Origin: Planctomycetota bacterium
GTDB taxonomy: Bacteria > Planctomycetota > UBA8742 > UBA2392
Reading direction: 5' to 3'
Length of the DNA stretch: 64,000 nt
Assembly (NCBI GenBank): GCA_019912315.1
Contig: JAIOJA010000019.1
Location: forward strand, 1 to 64,000
Part shown: one piece after another, positions 30,501 to 39,761 of the stretch
How the letters are laid out: every line of letters starts with the position of its first letter
Position numbering within the stretch: the stretch's first letter is position 1
Position numbers and translations under genes: made by a program
The notes under the pieces: model-generated
What the model saw: only the letters and a program-made list of their open reading frames with translations
The model's database searches: none
What the model was told of the DNA's origin: nothing

Positions 30501-30859
30501 GGCTCGTTGATTTCTTCGGGGTCAAAGCTGACCGGAACATCCGAGGGGGCCTCGTTGCCGGGCTGGTCTTCGGGATTCTCGCCCGCCGCGCCGGTGCCCG
30601 CCCGGGTACTTCCTCCATTGTCACCGCCCGCCGCCATGGCGGCGTCGGCGTCTGTGCCCGCGCTCTTGTTCGTGCGCCCGCCGCCCCGGGCTTCATCGCC
30701 CCAGGGGTCCAGGGGGTTGCCGTCAGCGTCTCTGGCGACGCCGGGCTTCACGATTGGCTCGCTGGAATCGTCGGATGCGAGCAGCAGATACCCGCCAACC
30801 ATGCCCAGCAGAATGAGCGCCCCGAGAATACTGACCAGTGCGCCGTTGCGCCCCTTCAT
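27599..30859 (-). CDS. Membrane-anchored protein with carboxypeptidase-regulatory-like repeats and C-terminal NBR1/FW-like Ig domain
   Basis: N-terminal TM; repeated GxVxDxxGxPIxGAxVxA units; C-term VKNMGSTTWTSAGNKPWRLGS. Confidence 0.75.
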   Translation of the reverse strand: MKGRNGALVSILGALILLGMVGGYLLLASDDSSEPIVKPGVARDADGNPLDPWGDEARGGGRTNKSAGTDADAAMAAGGDNGGSTRAGTGAAGENPEDQPGNEAPSDVPVSFDPEEINEPVPGHLLIRVTDKEDERALPGTAVYFPIRGSSLRTEGGDVKLVGPVAGLAKRTNKHGVVIWSDKELARLIEDQKDAEDQTTSVLVSAIGYADLFEPLAIPDLKTGAEVTFKVYPSVRVTGKVREKRGGAVAYANVDILQTTRQGDAATPANRFSIQADALGEFTLKLADSYLYTFEVKQPGYASYTSRVFNFRQDQREVTILLEFARGISGIVVDPAGKPIEGANVLARDDGTASVTGADGKFTFDMVKDRIFRNDVNLRITAKGFAPRNEKVLANDHEVRIELEQEGALHGLVINEKNEPIAGALVECTYLEDRARYPYDAVVTDAEGKFKFGEFANGRVLLTATYQGLYSEEATTDVKPRTNVGPIKLKLTTGSAITGIVSCEGVGIAKVTLALNGKATGATADDGSYTLGGIKPGKHKVKILNEYPIADDQIRQLPVFTTDGLSFYYLPTEKELEVKLAESKTLNIEVKSFEAAVDRKITVKVITQPNTPETGVQVTIKPVFGSPPAGVEAPKTQVLAIDLPEGRADLPLSLLNGVSYEATFSHNRFFEAKLSAQALAGVQDGGEIELVLERAFIIKGYVKDSEGAGIESVGLSKDKNNPWNMQATTDIYGYFEFGQMKAGEYTITAFKTSYYQEASVVTIESEDPEPLQLVMVGANEIRIIVANNGTPQPGAHVHIYRNDAEGDDPNDFKRHFDIGTTDAKGEKYINFHWVRNYQIVAYHGSEVAFVNFNNLKEEPEREFTIELEPAYDLKGRVVDKDTMQPLPQVIVRAHIASTGVDGRDGNFFQLETDNAGNFAFRVPAGDYYFYVPQTSSHESFTTEGSNVAAGSLNLQLEVPLRDDIQGNYAQVLSISAPTSMTAGQQYTVEVTVKNMGSTTWTSAGNKPWRLGSQAPQDNNTWGMNRVPIPQGTEVRPKETYIFSFTVTAPSTVGAVAMQWRMVQDGKEWFGQLSEKLIVTVETASGE

Positions 30860-30964
30860 GCCCCTACCTCAGTCGAATTCGATCTCGCACCAGTGTATGC
30901 AATCTATCTACGGACAGCCAACGGAACATCCTGAAGCAAATTGGCGGGGTATGTTGGAAACTCC

Positions 30965-32713
30965 CTAAGCGACGCCCTCATGCCGCTCCATGTAAGCCTG
31001 CAACAACTCGCGCTGGGTGATCGTTCCTACCAGGAGGCGCCGCCCGTCTTCGGCGTGTTTGATAACCGGCAGAGCTGTATTGGGCAGGTCACGCAGCTTG
31101 AAGTAGGCCCCGTCGATGTCGTCTTCGTCCAGGTCCACGGCGACCGGCGAGGTAATCAAGTCGGCCGCGCGAACGAGGTCTTTCATGACTGGGTCAAAAC
31201 CGGCGTCCTTGATCTCGTTAAAACTGATGAAGCCCACATAGAAGCCGTCTTTATCGACGATCGGGAAGCTGTCGTATGGGTAGGTCTCAATGAACTTGGT
31301 GATCTTGTCGAAGCTCGCGTCCATGGGCAGCGCCTGTGTCTTCTTCTGTACAAGGTCGCCGAGGGTCTTTTCGGGCCGTTTGCGGCGCAACCCAAGGTGG
31401 CTGAGGAACTCCGCCACCACCGCCACAAACTGGTTGCCCGAGGATATGCGTTCCTTGTGCTTCACGGCGTCCACGATGCTGACTTCACCGGAGCGGATTA
31501 CGGCAACCTTCACCAGAATCGGACCGGCAATCTCGAACACCAGCACCGAGCCGAGCACCAGGGTCAGCACCTCGTTGGCCAGCGGGTGCTGACGCTCAAT
31601 CAGTACGGCCGCAATCGCCAGCGCAATGGCGCTTTGGGACAGCAGGGAGTAGCTGAGTTTGCTGCCTTGGTCGCGAGGCAGTTTCGCCCAGCGCGCGCCG
31701 ATGTAAGGCCCGACGGTTTTGCCGATCGTGCGCAACACGAGAAACGCGGCGCCAATCAATCCCAGCGCCGCCAGCTTGCGAACATCCAGCTTCGCACCGC
31801 TGAGGATGAAGAAGATTACATAGAACGGTATTTCCAGCGTGCGCATCTGGTCGCGCAGTGCGCCGCTCTTGATGGTGCTGTTGCCGTAGCAGAAGCCGGC
31901 GATCAAAACGGTAAGAATCTCGCTGCACTCGAACTTGTCGGCAAGCCCGATACACAACATCAGCCCGCCGAGTGCCAGCAACATGCGCAGGGGGTCTTTT
32001 TCTTCGACGGTTTCAAGATACGACATGCCGACGCCGACCACCGCGCCGATCGGGAACGGCAGCAGAATCCAGCGCAGCCCGGGCGCGACGTTTCCGGAAA
32101 GGAAACTTTCGCCGCCGGGCGTGTCGAAGATAAAGATCGAGACTACGCCGAACATCATCAGGGCCACAATGTCGCTGCGTGCGACCGCGGCCTTGATGTG
32201 TTTGGTGACCGGGCCGTCGGAGTTGTATTCGCGCAGCACCGCTAGTGTCGCCGCCGGCGCCGTTGCAACGGCGAAGCAGACGAGTATCAGCCCGAGGCGC
32301 CAGTCCGCGCCGGTTGCCAGCACCACACCCATCACCCCGCCGCCCACCAGCACGAAGGTCAGACTGATTTCGGCCAGTGCAATGCGATTGGCGCTTTTGC
32401 TGACTTCGCCGAGGGTTTTGAGTGTCAGCTCGGTGCCGACAAGGAAGACAATCAGCGCCAGGCCGATCTCCTTGACGACGGCCATCTGGTCAAGGAAGTC
32501 CTTGCTGATCAGCCCGGCCGCATAGGGCCCGGCCGCGAGACCGACCAGCAGATAGGCGGTGACCTTGGGCAGGTATTTGATCTTGGAGGAGAGCCTGGCG
32601 ACGACCAGCGCGGCAATAAACAGAAATGCCAGCACGATCGCGCCGTTGTTGGCAAACAACTCGTCGCGCAGCCAGGTCAACCACTGCTGCACATCAATCA
32701 GGGCAATCTGCAT
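30965..32713 (-). CDS. Kef-type cation:proton antiporter with C-terminal CBS domains
   Basis: CPA2-like TM core (LPKVTAYLLVGLAAGPYA..EIGLALIVFLVGTEL), then CBS-like C-terminus. Confidence 0.85.
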   Translation of the reverse strand: MQIALIDVQQWLTWLRDELFANNGAIVLAFLFIAALVVARLSSKIKYLPKVTAYLLVGLAAGPYAAGLISKDFLDQMAVVKEIGLALIVFLVGTELTLKTLGEVSKSANRIALAEISLTFVLVGGGVMGVVLATGADWRLGLILVCFAVATAPAATLAVLREYNSDGPVTKHIKAAVARSDIVALMMFGVVSIFIFDTPGGESFLSGNVAPGLRWILLPFPIGAVVGVGMSYLETVEEKDPLRMLLALGGLMLCIGLADKFECSEILTVLIAGFCYGNSTIKSGALRDQMRTLEIPFYVIFFILSGAKLDVRKLAALGLIGAAFLVLRTIGKTVGPYIGARWAKLPRDQGSKLSYSLLSQSAIALAIAAVLIERQHPLANEVLTLVLGSVLVFEIAGPILVKVAVIRSGEVSIVDAVKHKERISSGNQFVAVVAEFLSHLGLRRKRPEKTLGDLVQKKTQALPMDASFDKITKFIETYPYDSFPIVDKDGFYVGFISFNEIKDAGFDPVMKDLVRAADLITSPVAVDLDEDDIDGAYFKLRDLPNTALPVIKHAEDGRRLLVGTITQRELLQAYMERHEGVA

Positions 32714-32737
32714 GAACACCCATGATTAAAAAAAGGC

Positions 32738-32757
32738 GACCACAGATAGCACATAAA
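32738..32757. repeat. gaccacagatagcacataaa spacer motif
   Basis: resembles accacagataacacagat-type intergenic repeats (recollection, not searched). Confidence 0.35.
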
Positions 32758-32797
32758 CCCGCTCAGCGCCAAAGCTTTCGATGAATCGGCAGGTGCG

Positions 32798-33013
32798 CTA
32801 TCGATCCAACAGGCGCACGTCGATGACGCCGTGGATGTCCTCAACGGCGTGGACGGCGTTGGCCTCGTCGTCGAGTGTGCGGGTGACGGTCTTGATCTTC
32901 ACGGTCCCGTCGCGCATGGGGATGCCGTTAATGGCGACACCCGGCACGGACTTGAGCGTCCGCATGACCTCGTTCTTCAGGTCGTAGTCGAATGTTACGA
33001 TAAAATGCGACAT
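32798..33013 (-). CDS. Small ferredoxin-fold-like protein (possibly NapD/ACT-like)
   Basis: 71 aa, alternating beta-alpha-beta pattern; weak resemblance only. Confidence 0.45.
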   Translation of the reverse strand: MSHFIVTFDYDLKNEVMRTLKSVPGVAINGIPMRDGTVKIKTVTRTLDDEANAVHAVEDIHGVIDVRLLDR

Positions 33014-33015
33014 GG

Positions 33016-33107
33016 GTTCGGATTCAGAATTCAGGACGAAGAATTCAGCATCTTTGTCAGCAGACCAACATGCCCGCCTGAATTCAGCATCCTGAATCCT
33101 GAATTCA
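33016..33107. repeat. Fold-back repeat of gaattcag words
   Basis: ggattcagaattcagga .. gaattcagcatc .. tgaattcagcatcctgaatcctgaattc; arms are inverted. Confidence 0.75.
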
Positions 33108-34121
33108 AAAGTCCCGCCCGACAGCTCTCGCGACCTCCGGAATACGCCGGGCCATTTCGGTGAACTGTTCGATGAACAGGCTCTGGGCGCCGTCGCTCTT
33201 GGCCTGCTCCGGGTCGTTGTGCACCTCCACCATGATGCCGTCCGCGCCCGCTGCCACGGCCGCCAGCGCCATGGGCGGCACGTAGTTTCTCATGCCGGTG
33301 CCGTGGCTGGGGTCGACTATAACCGGCAAATGCGACAGCTCTTTGACGGCCGGCACGACGCTCAGGTCAAGCGTATTGCGGGTGTGGTTTGCAAACGTCC
33401 GTATCCCGCGCTCGCACAGCACCACCTGCGAGTTGCCTTCACTCAGTATGTAGTCGGCTGCTGTCAGCCATTCATCGAGTGTCGCGCTCATGCCGCGTTT
33501 TAGCAGCACCGGCTTCTTGGCCTGTCCGGCCTTCTTCAACAGTGCAAAGTTCTGCATGTTGCGCGCGCCGATCTGGATCATGTCGGCGTGTTCCTCGACC
33601 AGCGCCAGCGAACGTTCGTCCACGGCCTCGGTCACGAAGCGCAGCCCGGTTTCGCTGCGCACAGCCTGCATCAGCTTAAAGCCGTCGTCGCGCAGTCCCT
33701 GAAAGGTGAACGGGCTGGTGCGCGGCTTGAACAGCCCGCCGCGCATGATGCCGGCGCCGGCGTCCTTAACCGCATGGGCAATTGCCATTACCTGCGCTTC
33801 GCTTTCGAAGCTGCAAGGCCCGGCCATGATGCAGAGCTTCTGGCCGGCGCCGATTTTCACGCCGCTGACGTCGACGACCGTATCGTCCACATGAAATTCC
33901 CGCGCGGCCAGCTTGAACGGCGCGCTCAGACGCATCACCTTGCTGACGCCCGCCAGGGCGGAGAACACGGCCGGGTCTAGCCCGTTGTATTCGCCGGTTA
34001 CTCCGACGACCGTGCGACTGCTGGATTGCAGCGGGTGAGGGGTCAGCCCCAGTTCACGCACGCGGGCCGCGACCGCTTCAAGCTGGTCGGCGCCGGCGTT
34101 CGACTTCATGAGGATGAGCAT
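33105..34121 (-). CDS. aroF: 3-deoxy-7-phosphoheptulonate synthase
   Basis: [55 protein letters not shown]. Confidence 0.95.
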   Translation of the reverse strand: MLILMKSNAGADQLEAVAARVRELGLTPHPLQSSSRTVVGVTGEYNGLDPAVFSALAGVSKVMRLSAPFKLAAREFHVDDTVVDVSGVKIGAGQKLCIMAGPCSFESEAQVMAIAHAVKDAGAGIMRGGLFKPRTSPFTFQGLRDDGFKLMQAVRSETGLRFVTEAVDERSLALVEEHADMIQIGARNMQNFALLKKAGQAKKPVLLKRGMSATLDEWLTAADYILSEGNSQVVLCERGIRTFANHTRNTLDLSVVPAVKELSHLPVIVDPSHGTGMRNYVPPMALAAVAAGADGIMVEVHNDPEQAKSDGAQSLFIEQFTEMARRIPEVARAVGRDF

Positions 34122-34178
34122 GAAAGCCCTTCCATATCTTGCTTCCCCCGCGGGCATGGTAATGACGCAAGGCGCGGG

Positions 34179-34270
34179 TGTCAGGGGCGGGAGTCAGGTT
34201 TCAGGGACTGCGGGATATCCGGCTATCCACCACTGCAACTGCCCCCTAAACCCTGATCCCTGTCCCCTGT
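34179..34270. repeat. Fold-back repeat of tcaggg words
   Basis: caggggcgggagtcaggtttcaggga .. ccccctaaaccctgatccctgtcccctg inverted arms. Confidence 0.7.
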
Positions 34271-34287
34271 AACCTTACACTGGACCC

Positions 34288-36372
34288 ATGGCTGACAAAG
34301 CGCAACCATCACCCGAAGTGCAGCTTTACGCGCGCGTGCGTTTGCAGCGCGTTGTCTTCGGCGCATTCGCTATCGTGCTGGTGTGCCTGTTTGCGCTCGG
34401 GCTCAGTGCCTACCGGACGATGCAGGTTGAGCGCGACGCCGCACGTCTGGCCGAAGCTGACGCGCTGGCGCGCGCGGCGCGCGCCCGAAACCAGAGCGTC
34501 GCAACGGAAAAGGCAAAGCAGCAGACAGAAGATGAACTGTCCGTCCGAGAGCGCGAACTCGCCCTTGGCAAATGCCGTCTGGCTATGCTGGATGTTCGCG
34601 ACGGTAAGATCGCCCGTGCGGCGGCCTTGTTAAACGACGCGCGGGGTTTGGGGCTGCCCGCCTGGTCGCCCATGATTGAGCGCATGACGCGCGACGCGAC
34701 GCCCCGCTTTACCGGCAGTGAGCACTCCGACGCACCCGTAGTGGCGGGCGCCGTCAGCGGTGACGGTCGGGTTGTCGCCATCGCGCGTCAGACCGGCGCC
34801 GGGATCATCGTCGAAACCTGGAACGCGGCCGGCGGCGAGATCATTGCCGCCTATCCCGCAGCTTCACCGGCGCCGGACCTCACGTCCCGTCCCGCCCGAT
34901 TGCTATTGAGCCACGACGGCAGCGCCTGGTTTCTGCCCCTGCCCGAAATCTCATTCCACGGCAGCGAAGGCGGCATCACGCCCATCCACATCGATCGCTG
35001 GCCCCGCGGCGTGCCCCTGGCAGCTGTGACGGGCGACGCCAGTTTGACGACGGTGCATCTCGCGGCCGGGACGTTGATTCGCCTTGAGCGCAACGCCGCC
35101 CGCCAGTGGGGCGAGAGCGCGGTGTCCCTGGGCGAACACCAGTCAGGGGTCGCCGCCCTGTGCATGATGGAGGGGCGCCCCGTGGTGGCGACGGCGACGG
35201 GCATATACAGCATTGGGATATCCGGCGCGCTGATCAGCCTGCACGAGTTCACAGAGGCGCCGGGGAAAGTCGCGCTGCATGGCGGCGCGGGGGCCGTGTT
35301 CGCGGGTGTTTTGTACGGGCGGGAAGTGCGCCTGCTTGCGCTGTCCCTGGGCGATCAGACGCACCTCGCCACCAGTCGTCACGAAATGCCCGATGAGCAC
35401 TGCGAAGACCTGCTGTTCCTGCGGGACGACAGCCTGGTGTGGACCGGCCGATCCGGGCGCGCCTTCACTATGAGCTTCGCCGGCAAGCGGGAATGGGTGC
35501 TTGGCGGGTACACGCTCAGTTTTATGGAACGCCACAGCCAGGGGTTGCTGTTCGGCAATCGCCGGGGCGAAGTCAGCGTCCGCGTACTGGATGAGTCCCG
35601 CGACCTCGGGTTGTCGCGCCATGTGGTGCCGCCGCGGTTCACGCCTGAGGCGCGGGGGCACGGGTTCGTGATGCGCGCACCGGATGCCTGCTTGTTTGTC
35701 GTGCGGGGCCATGAGGTGCAGAGTATGGGCGAGTTGCTGTCTGCGGAGCTTGCGCCGCAGGGGCCCGCCTGGCGCGAGGGCGACACCCTGCGCCTGCCTG
35801 GGGGCGGGGTCAGTCATGAGCAGGGCGTGCTGCTGGGCGCAATGCGGGACGGCAGCGTGCTGCTGCACGACTCACCGCGCAAACTGAAGCTGGTCACGCC
35901 GGACGGCGTAATCGAGCGCCTGCTGCCCGTGGATCGCGTGCCGGAAACCGTGGTGGTGGCGGCCGGGGCGCGGGTGACCGCCATGCGTATCCGTGACGAC
36001 GTTTACGTAACCGATTTCCGAGCGGACCCGGAGCCCGTGGGCGGGCGCCTGGAGGCGTCGCCCGACCTGCTGGCGCTGGACGCCACGGGCACGCGCCTCG
36101 CGATCGCCTATGGGGCGACGGTGCTTGTCCAGGCCGTGAGCGACGAAAGCACATACACCTTGCGCACGGCGACATCGCCGCGACAGATCGCGTTGCTGTT
36201 CGAGGGCACGGTACTGGTCACCATCGAGACCGGCGCGCTGGTGTTTTATGAAGTGGAAACAGGGCGCGAGCTCACGCGCGCGGGCACGGAAGTAACGTCC
36301 ATCGCCGCGAGCGGCACGCGCTCCCTGAATATCGTGGCGTCCAATCGACTGCACGAACTGTCCTGGGATTAG
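34288..36372 (+). CDS. Membrane-anchored coiled-coil and beta-propeller-like protein
   Basis: N-terminal TM and coiled coil, then blade-like repeats; no specific family recognised. Confidence 0.65.
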   Translation: MADKAQPSPEVQLYARVRLQRVVFGAFAIVLVCLFALGLSAYRTMQVERDAARLAEADALARAARARNQSVATEKAKQQTEDELSVRERELALGKCRLAMLDVRDGKIARAAALLNDARGLGLPAWSPMIERMTRDATPRFTGSEHSDAPVVAGAVSGDGRVVAIARQTGAGIIVETWNAAGGEIIAAYPAASPAPDLTSRPARLLLSHDGSAWFLPLPEISFHGSEGGITPIHIDRWPRGVPLAAVTGDASLTTVHLAAGTLIRLERNAARQWGESAVSLGEHQSGVAALCMMEGRPVVATATGIYSIGISGALISLHEFTEAPGKVALHGGAGAVFAGVLYGREVRLLALSLGDQTHLATSRHEMPDEHCEDLLFLRDDSLVWTGRSGRAFTMSFAGKREWVLGGYTLSFMERHSQGLLFGNRRGEVSVRVLDESRDLGLSRHVVPPRFTPEARGHGFVMRAPDACLFVVRGHEVQSMGELLSAELAPQGPAWREGDTLRLPGGGVSHEQGVLLGAMRDGSVLLHDSPRKLKLVTPDGVIERLLPVDRVPETVVVAAGARVTAMRIRDDVYVTDFRADPEPVGGRLEASPDLLALDATGTRLAIAYGATVLVQAVSDESTYTLRTATSPRQIALLFEGTVLVTIETGALVFYEVETGRELTRAGTEVTSIAASGTRSLNIVASNRLHELSWD

Positions 36373-36388
36373 CGCAGTCATGACGGTC

Positions 36389-36464
36389 GATCTCGCGGAG
36401 TACGCAGAGACCGTTTAAAGGAAGCATTTGTTTTCTCTTCGATCTCAGCGCCTCTGCGCGATGG
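36389..36464. repeat. Fold-back repeat of cgcagag words
   Basis: gatctcgcggagtacgcagaga .. gatctcagcgcctctgcgcga inverted arms. Confidence 0.65.
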
Positions 36465-36558
36465 TTTGCAGTGCTTTGCGGACTGATGCTGAAAACGCAT
36501 AGCCTGAATCGCCGCAAGCCCCGGGAATACCGCCGCATCCTTGCCGGTTTAGTATGGC

Positions 36559-37815
36559 GTGATGATCCAGTACGTCTTCATGGCAATCGGGTTTCTGGTC
36601 ACCATCCTGAACCTGCTCGTGTTTCTGGCGCTGCGGCGGCGCATGATCATCGCCTTTCCCCGGCGCGGCGGCCTGATCTCGTTCATACTTGCCGCGCCCT
36701 TCTGGCTGCTGCTGCACCCGGCAATCCTGCTGATGTTCGGCGGTGCTTCGGTCCTGATGGTGCTGCGCAACGACGCGCCCCTGGCGCTGCAGCTCAGCAG
36801 CATGTCGTTCCAGATGGCGGTGTGGATCTACGGCGGGATTCTGCTTCTGGCGGGCACACCAGGCACCTTCGCGGGCGCCGCCCGCCGCCTGCGTCGCCTG
36901 TTCAACAAGCACCCCGACGGCACCCGCCCCGAGAAGGACCTCGCCGTTGACGAACGCCGACGCAACCTTGTGAAGGCCGGGCTGGTCATGCCGGCCGCGA
37001 TCGTCGCCACCGCGGCGGGCGGGACCCTGGCCGCGCGGCAGGCGCCGGTCGTGAACCGGATTCGACTTCGCGTGCCGAAAGACCGCACCAACCTGCACGG
37101 GCTGACGATCGCGCAGGTCAGTGACGTACACGTTGGCAGCTACATGGATCGTGAGCGCCTGCGCATGATCAGCGACGTGATGAACTCCCTGAAGGCGGAC
37201 TATCACGTGATGACCGGCGACCTGCTGGACAACGACATGATCCAGCTTGAGCACTCGCAGGACTTCCTGCGTGACTTGAGCCCGCGTCGCGAAGTGCTGA
37301 TGTGCATGGGCAACCATGAGTACATCGCGGCGCGCACCGGCGACGTGAAGGATGTCGTCAACGGGCTGCGCGAAACCGGCGCTCAACTGCTGATTGACGA
37401 CGCCCGCAAGCTGAGTGTCGGCGGCGATCACCTGTGGGTCGGCGGCATCGACTACCCTGCTCAGGCGGGTCTGCCCGGCTCAAGACGCACGCCGCATGAC
37501 AGCCTTTCGCACACGCTGGCGCTTATGGACGACGACGGCGCGCCGCGCATTGTGCTGGCCCACCACCCGAAGTCCTTCGCCGCGGGCAAGGACATGCAGC
37601 TTGACCTGATGCTCAGCGGGCACACACACGGCGGGCAATTGAAACTCGGGCGCATCGGTGACTTCGCCATCACGCCCGTACTGCCGTTCGAGTTCTTCCA
37701 TAACGGGCACTACGAGCGCAACGGGCGTCGCCTGTACGTCAACGCCGGGGCCGGCGGCTGGATGCCCGTGCGCATCAACTGCCCGCCCGAAATCACGATC
37801 ATCGAGCTGGTCTAA
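36559..37815 (+). CDS. Membrane metallophosphoesterase, copy 1
   Basis: QVSDVHVGSYMD, MTGDLLDNDM, MGNHEYIAA, LSGHTHGGQLKLGRIG. Confidence 0.88.
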   Translation: MMIQYVFMAIGFLVTILNLLVFLALRRRMIIAFPRRGGLISFILAAPFWLLLHPAILLMFGGASVLMVLRNDAPLALQLSSMSFQMAVWIYGGILLLAGTPGTFAGAARRLRRLFNKHPDGTRPEKDLAVDERRRNLVKAGLVMPAAIVATAAGGTLAARQAPVVNRIRLRVPKDRTNLHGLTIAQVSDVHVGSYMDRERLRMISDVMNSLKADYHVMTGDLLDNDMIQLEHSQDFLRDLSPRREVLMCMGNHEYIAARTGDVKDVVNGLRETGAQLLIDDARKLSVGGDHLWVGGIDYPAQAGLPGSRRTPHDSLSHTLALMDDDGAPRIVLAHHPKSFAAGKDMQLDLMLSGHTHGGQLKLGRIGDFAITPVLPFEFFHNGHYERNGRRLYVNAGAGGWMPVRINCPPEITIIELV

Positions 37816-37823
37816 ACGCTAAC

Positions 37824-38978
37824 ATGCAGGCGATGCGGATCGCGCTGATCATGCTGGTCGTCAACGGGCTGATTTTCTGGGCCCTGTGGGTGCGCATTTC
37901 CGCGCTGGCCGACAAGCGCAAGAAACGCGCGCGCATTGCGCTTGCCGCAGTGTATTGGCCGCTGCTGATCCCGACGTTCTTCTTGCCGTTCACGCCTTCC
38001 GTTCCGCTTTGGCTGTCCCTGCCGAGTATGGTGTTTCAATTTGCCATGCTCTGTTACGGCATCTGGCTGATCCTGTTCGCGTTTCCGCTGTTTGCGGGGG
38101 GCAAGCTGTATAGACGCATCGCAAAGCCGGTCGACACGGAGCGCCGTGAATGGATGAAACGGGCGGCGCTCGCCCCGCCGGCCTGCATTCTCATCGGCAG
38201 CACGGCCGGCGCGTTCGGCGCCATGAGCGAGCCTGTGATCCGCAAAGTCCGCCTGGATACGCCGCGCGACATGACCAACCTGCATGGCCTGCGCATCGTG
38301 CAGATCAGTGACGTGCACATCGGGCGCTTCATGCGCACAGACAAGCTGCGCGAAATGGTTGCCCAGGTGAACGCCCAGAACCCGGACATCGTGGTCTGCA
38401 CGGGCGATCTGCTCGATCACGCCATGGAACAGCTCGAAGACGCGCAGATGGTGCTGCGCGGCATGAAGTACCGCCAGGGGCTGTTCATGTGCCTGGGCAA
38501 TCATGAATACTACGCGGCCGGCGGGAAGCTGGATGCGCTGATCGCGGGCGTCGAGGACACCGGCTGTGTGCTGCTGCGCGACGCAAACTTGCGGGTGCAA
38601 GTCGGCGGCGACCACCTGTGGATGCTGGGCGTGGACTACCCGGGGCGCCGCCAGCCGCCGGAGAGTTTCGACTTTGCATTGGCTGACGTCGCCGACGACG
38701 GCGCGCCGCGCATCGTGCTGGCACACAACCCGACCAGTTTCTGGGAAGGGCGCGAACGGCCTATCGACCTGATGCTCAGCGGGCACACCCACGGCGGGCA
38801 GGTAAGTTTAGGGCGCATCGGGCACTATGAGCTGTCGCCGGTGCTGCCCGTCGAGCTGTACCACGCGGGCGAGTACGATCACGAAGGGCGCAAATTGTAC
38901 GTCAACAGCGGAACAGGACAGTGGATGCCGATCCGCGTGAACTGCCCGCCGGAAATCACGGTTATCGAGCTGGTCTAG
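37824..38978 (+). CDS. Membrane metallophosphoesterase, copy 2
   Basis: QISDVHIGRFM, CTGDLLDHAM, LGNHEYYAA, LSGHTHGGQVSLGRIG; same C-term IRVNCPPEITVIELV. Confidence 0.88.
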   Translation: MQAMRIALIMLVVNGLIFWALWVRISALADKRKKRARIALAAVYWPLLIPTFFLPFTPSVPLWLSLPSMVFQFAMLCYGIWLILFAFPLFAGGKLYRRIAKPVDTERREWMKRAALAPPACILIGSTAGAFGAMSEPVIRKVRLDTPRDMTNLHGLRIVQISDVHIGRFMRTDKLREMVAQVNAQNPDIVVCTGDLLDHAMEQLEDAQMVLRGMKYRQGLFMCLGNHEYYAAGGKLDALIAGVEDTGCVLLRDANLRVQVGGDHLWMLGVDYPGRRQPPESFDFALADVADDGAPRIVLAHNPTSFWEGRERPIDLMLSGHTHGGQVSLGRIGHYELSPVLPVELYHAGEYDHEGRKLYVNSGTGQWMPIRVNCPPEITVIELV

Positions 38979-38989
38979 CGACCACTACC

Positions 38990-39700
38990 ATGCGCGGCGT
39001 CGCGAACTACCCTTCCCTCATGGGCTATCCCTGGACTGGCAACTCACTTGAGGCCGTCGCCTTCGACATGGACGGCACGCTGCTCAACTCCGGCATCTTC
39101 GGCGTGCGCGCGATTGAGCTGGCGTTTGAGGAACTGATCGCCGACGGCGTGTTGCCGGGTGTCGAAGCCGTGCCCGGCGCCGACGCGATTCGCGGGCAGA
39201 TCGGCAAGCCGCCGATCGAGTTCTACGCGGGGCTGATTCCCGACAATCTCGCCCATCGCGCGCGCGACCTGCATGAACGCGCCTCGCACCATGAGCGCAG
39301 CCTGCTCCGCAACGGCAGCGGCAGGATGTTCGATGGCGCGCGTGAGCTGCTGGTCGGGCTGCGCGAGCGCGGGCTGAAGTTGCTGCTGGTGTCGAACTGC
39401 GACACCGGCTACATGGATTCCGTGGTCGAAACATTCGCGCTTGACGACGTTCTGCATTTCCGCGCGGCGGCCGGTCGCAGCGCCGACGTCAACAAGACGG
39501 GCGAGCTCAAGCGCGGGCTTGAAACCGTCGGCGCGAAGACCGGCATCATGGTGGGCGACCGGTTTCACGATCACGACGCCGCCCGCGCCAACGGGCTGTG
39601 GTTTGTGGGCTGCACTTACGGGTATGGCGGGCGCAACGAGCTGGCGGGCGCGGACGCACTGATAGATGACATCCGCGAGCTGACGAACCTGCTGGCATAA
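38990..39700 (+). CDS. HAD-superfamily hydrolase
   Basis: AFDMDGTLLNSG, LLLVSNCDTGY, IMVGDRFHDHDAARANGLWFVGCTYGYG. Confidence 0.88.
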   Translation: MRGVANYPSLMGYPWTGNSLEAVAFDMDGTLLNSGIFGVRAIELAFEELIADGVLPGVEAVPGADAIRGQIGKPPIEFYAGLIPDNLAHRARDLHERASHHERSLLRNGSGRMFDGARELLVGLRERGLKLLLVSNCDTGYMDSVVETFALDDVLHFRAAAGRSADVNKTGELKRGLETVGAKTGIMVGDRFHDHDAARANGLWFVGCTYGYGGRNELAGADALIDDIRELTNLLA

Positions 39701-39761
39701 GGCGCCCGTTTTCGCTCCGCCGCCCGCTGGCAACCACGCCCCGTGCCGTTAAGGTGTTGGT

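Noticed and set aside
28829-30934. 701-aa + strand ORF
   Set aside because: Antisense shadow of the 1086-aa repeat protein; no domain signature
30941-32245. 434-aa + strand ORF
   Set aside because: Antisense to the Kef-type antiporter
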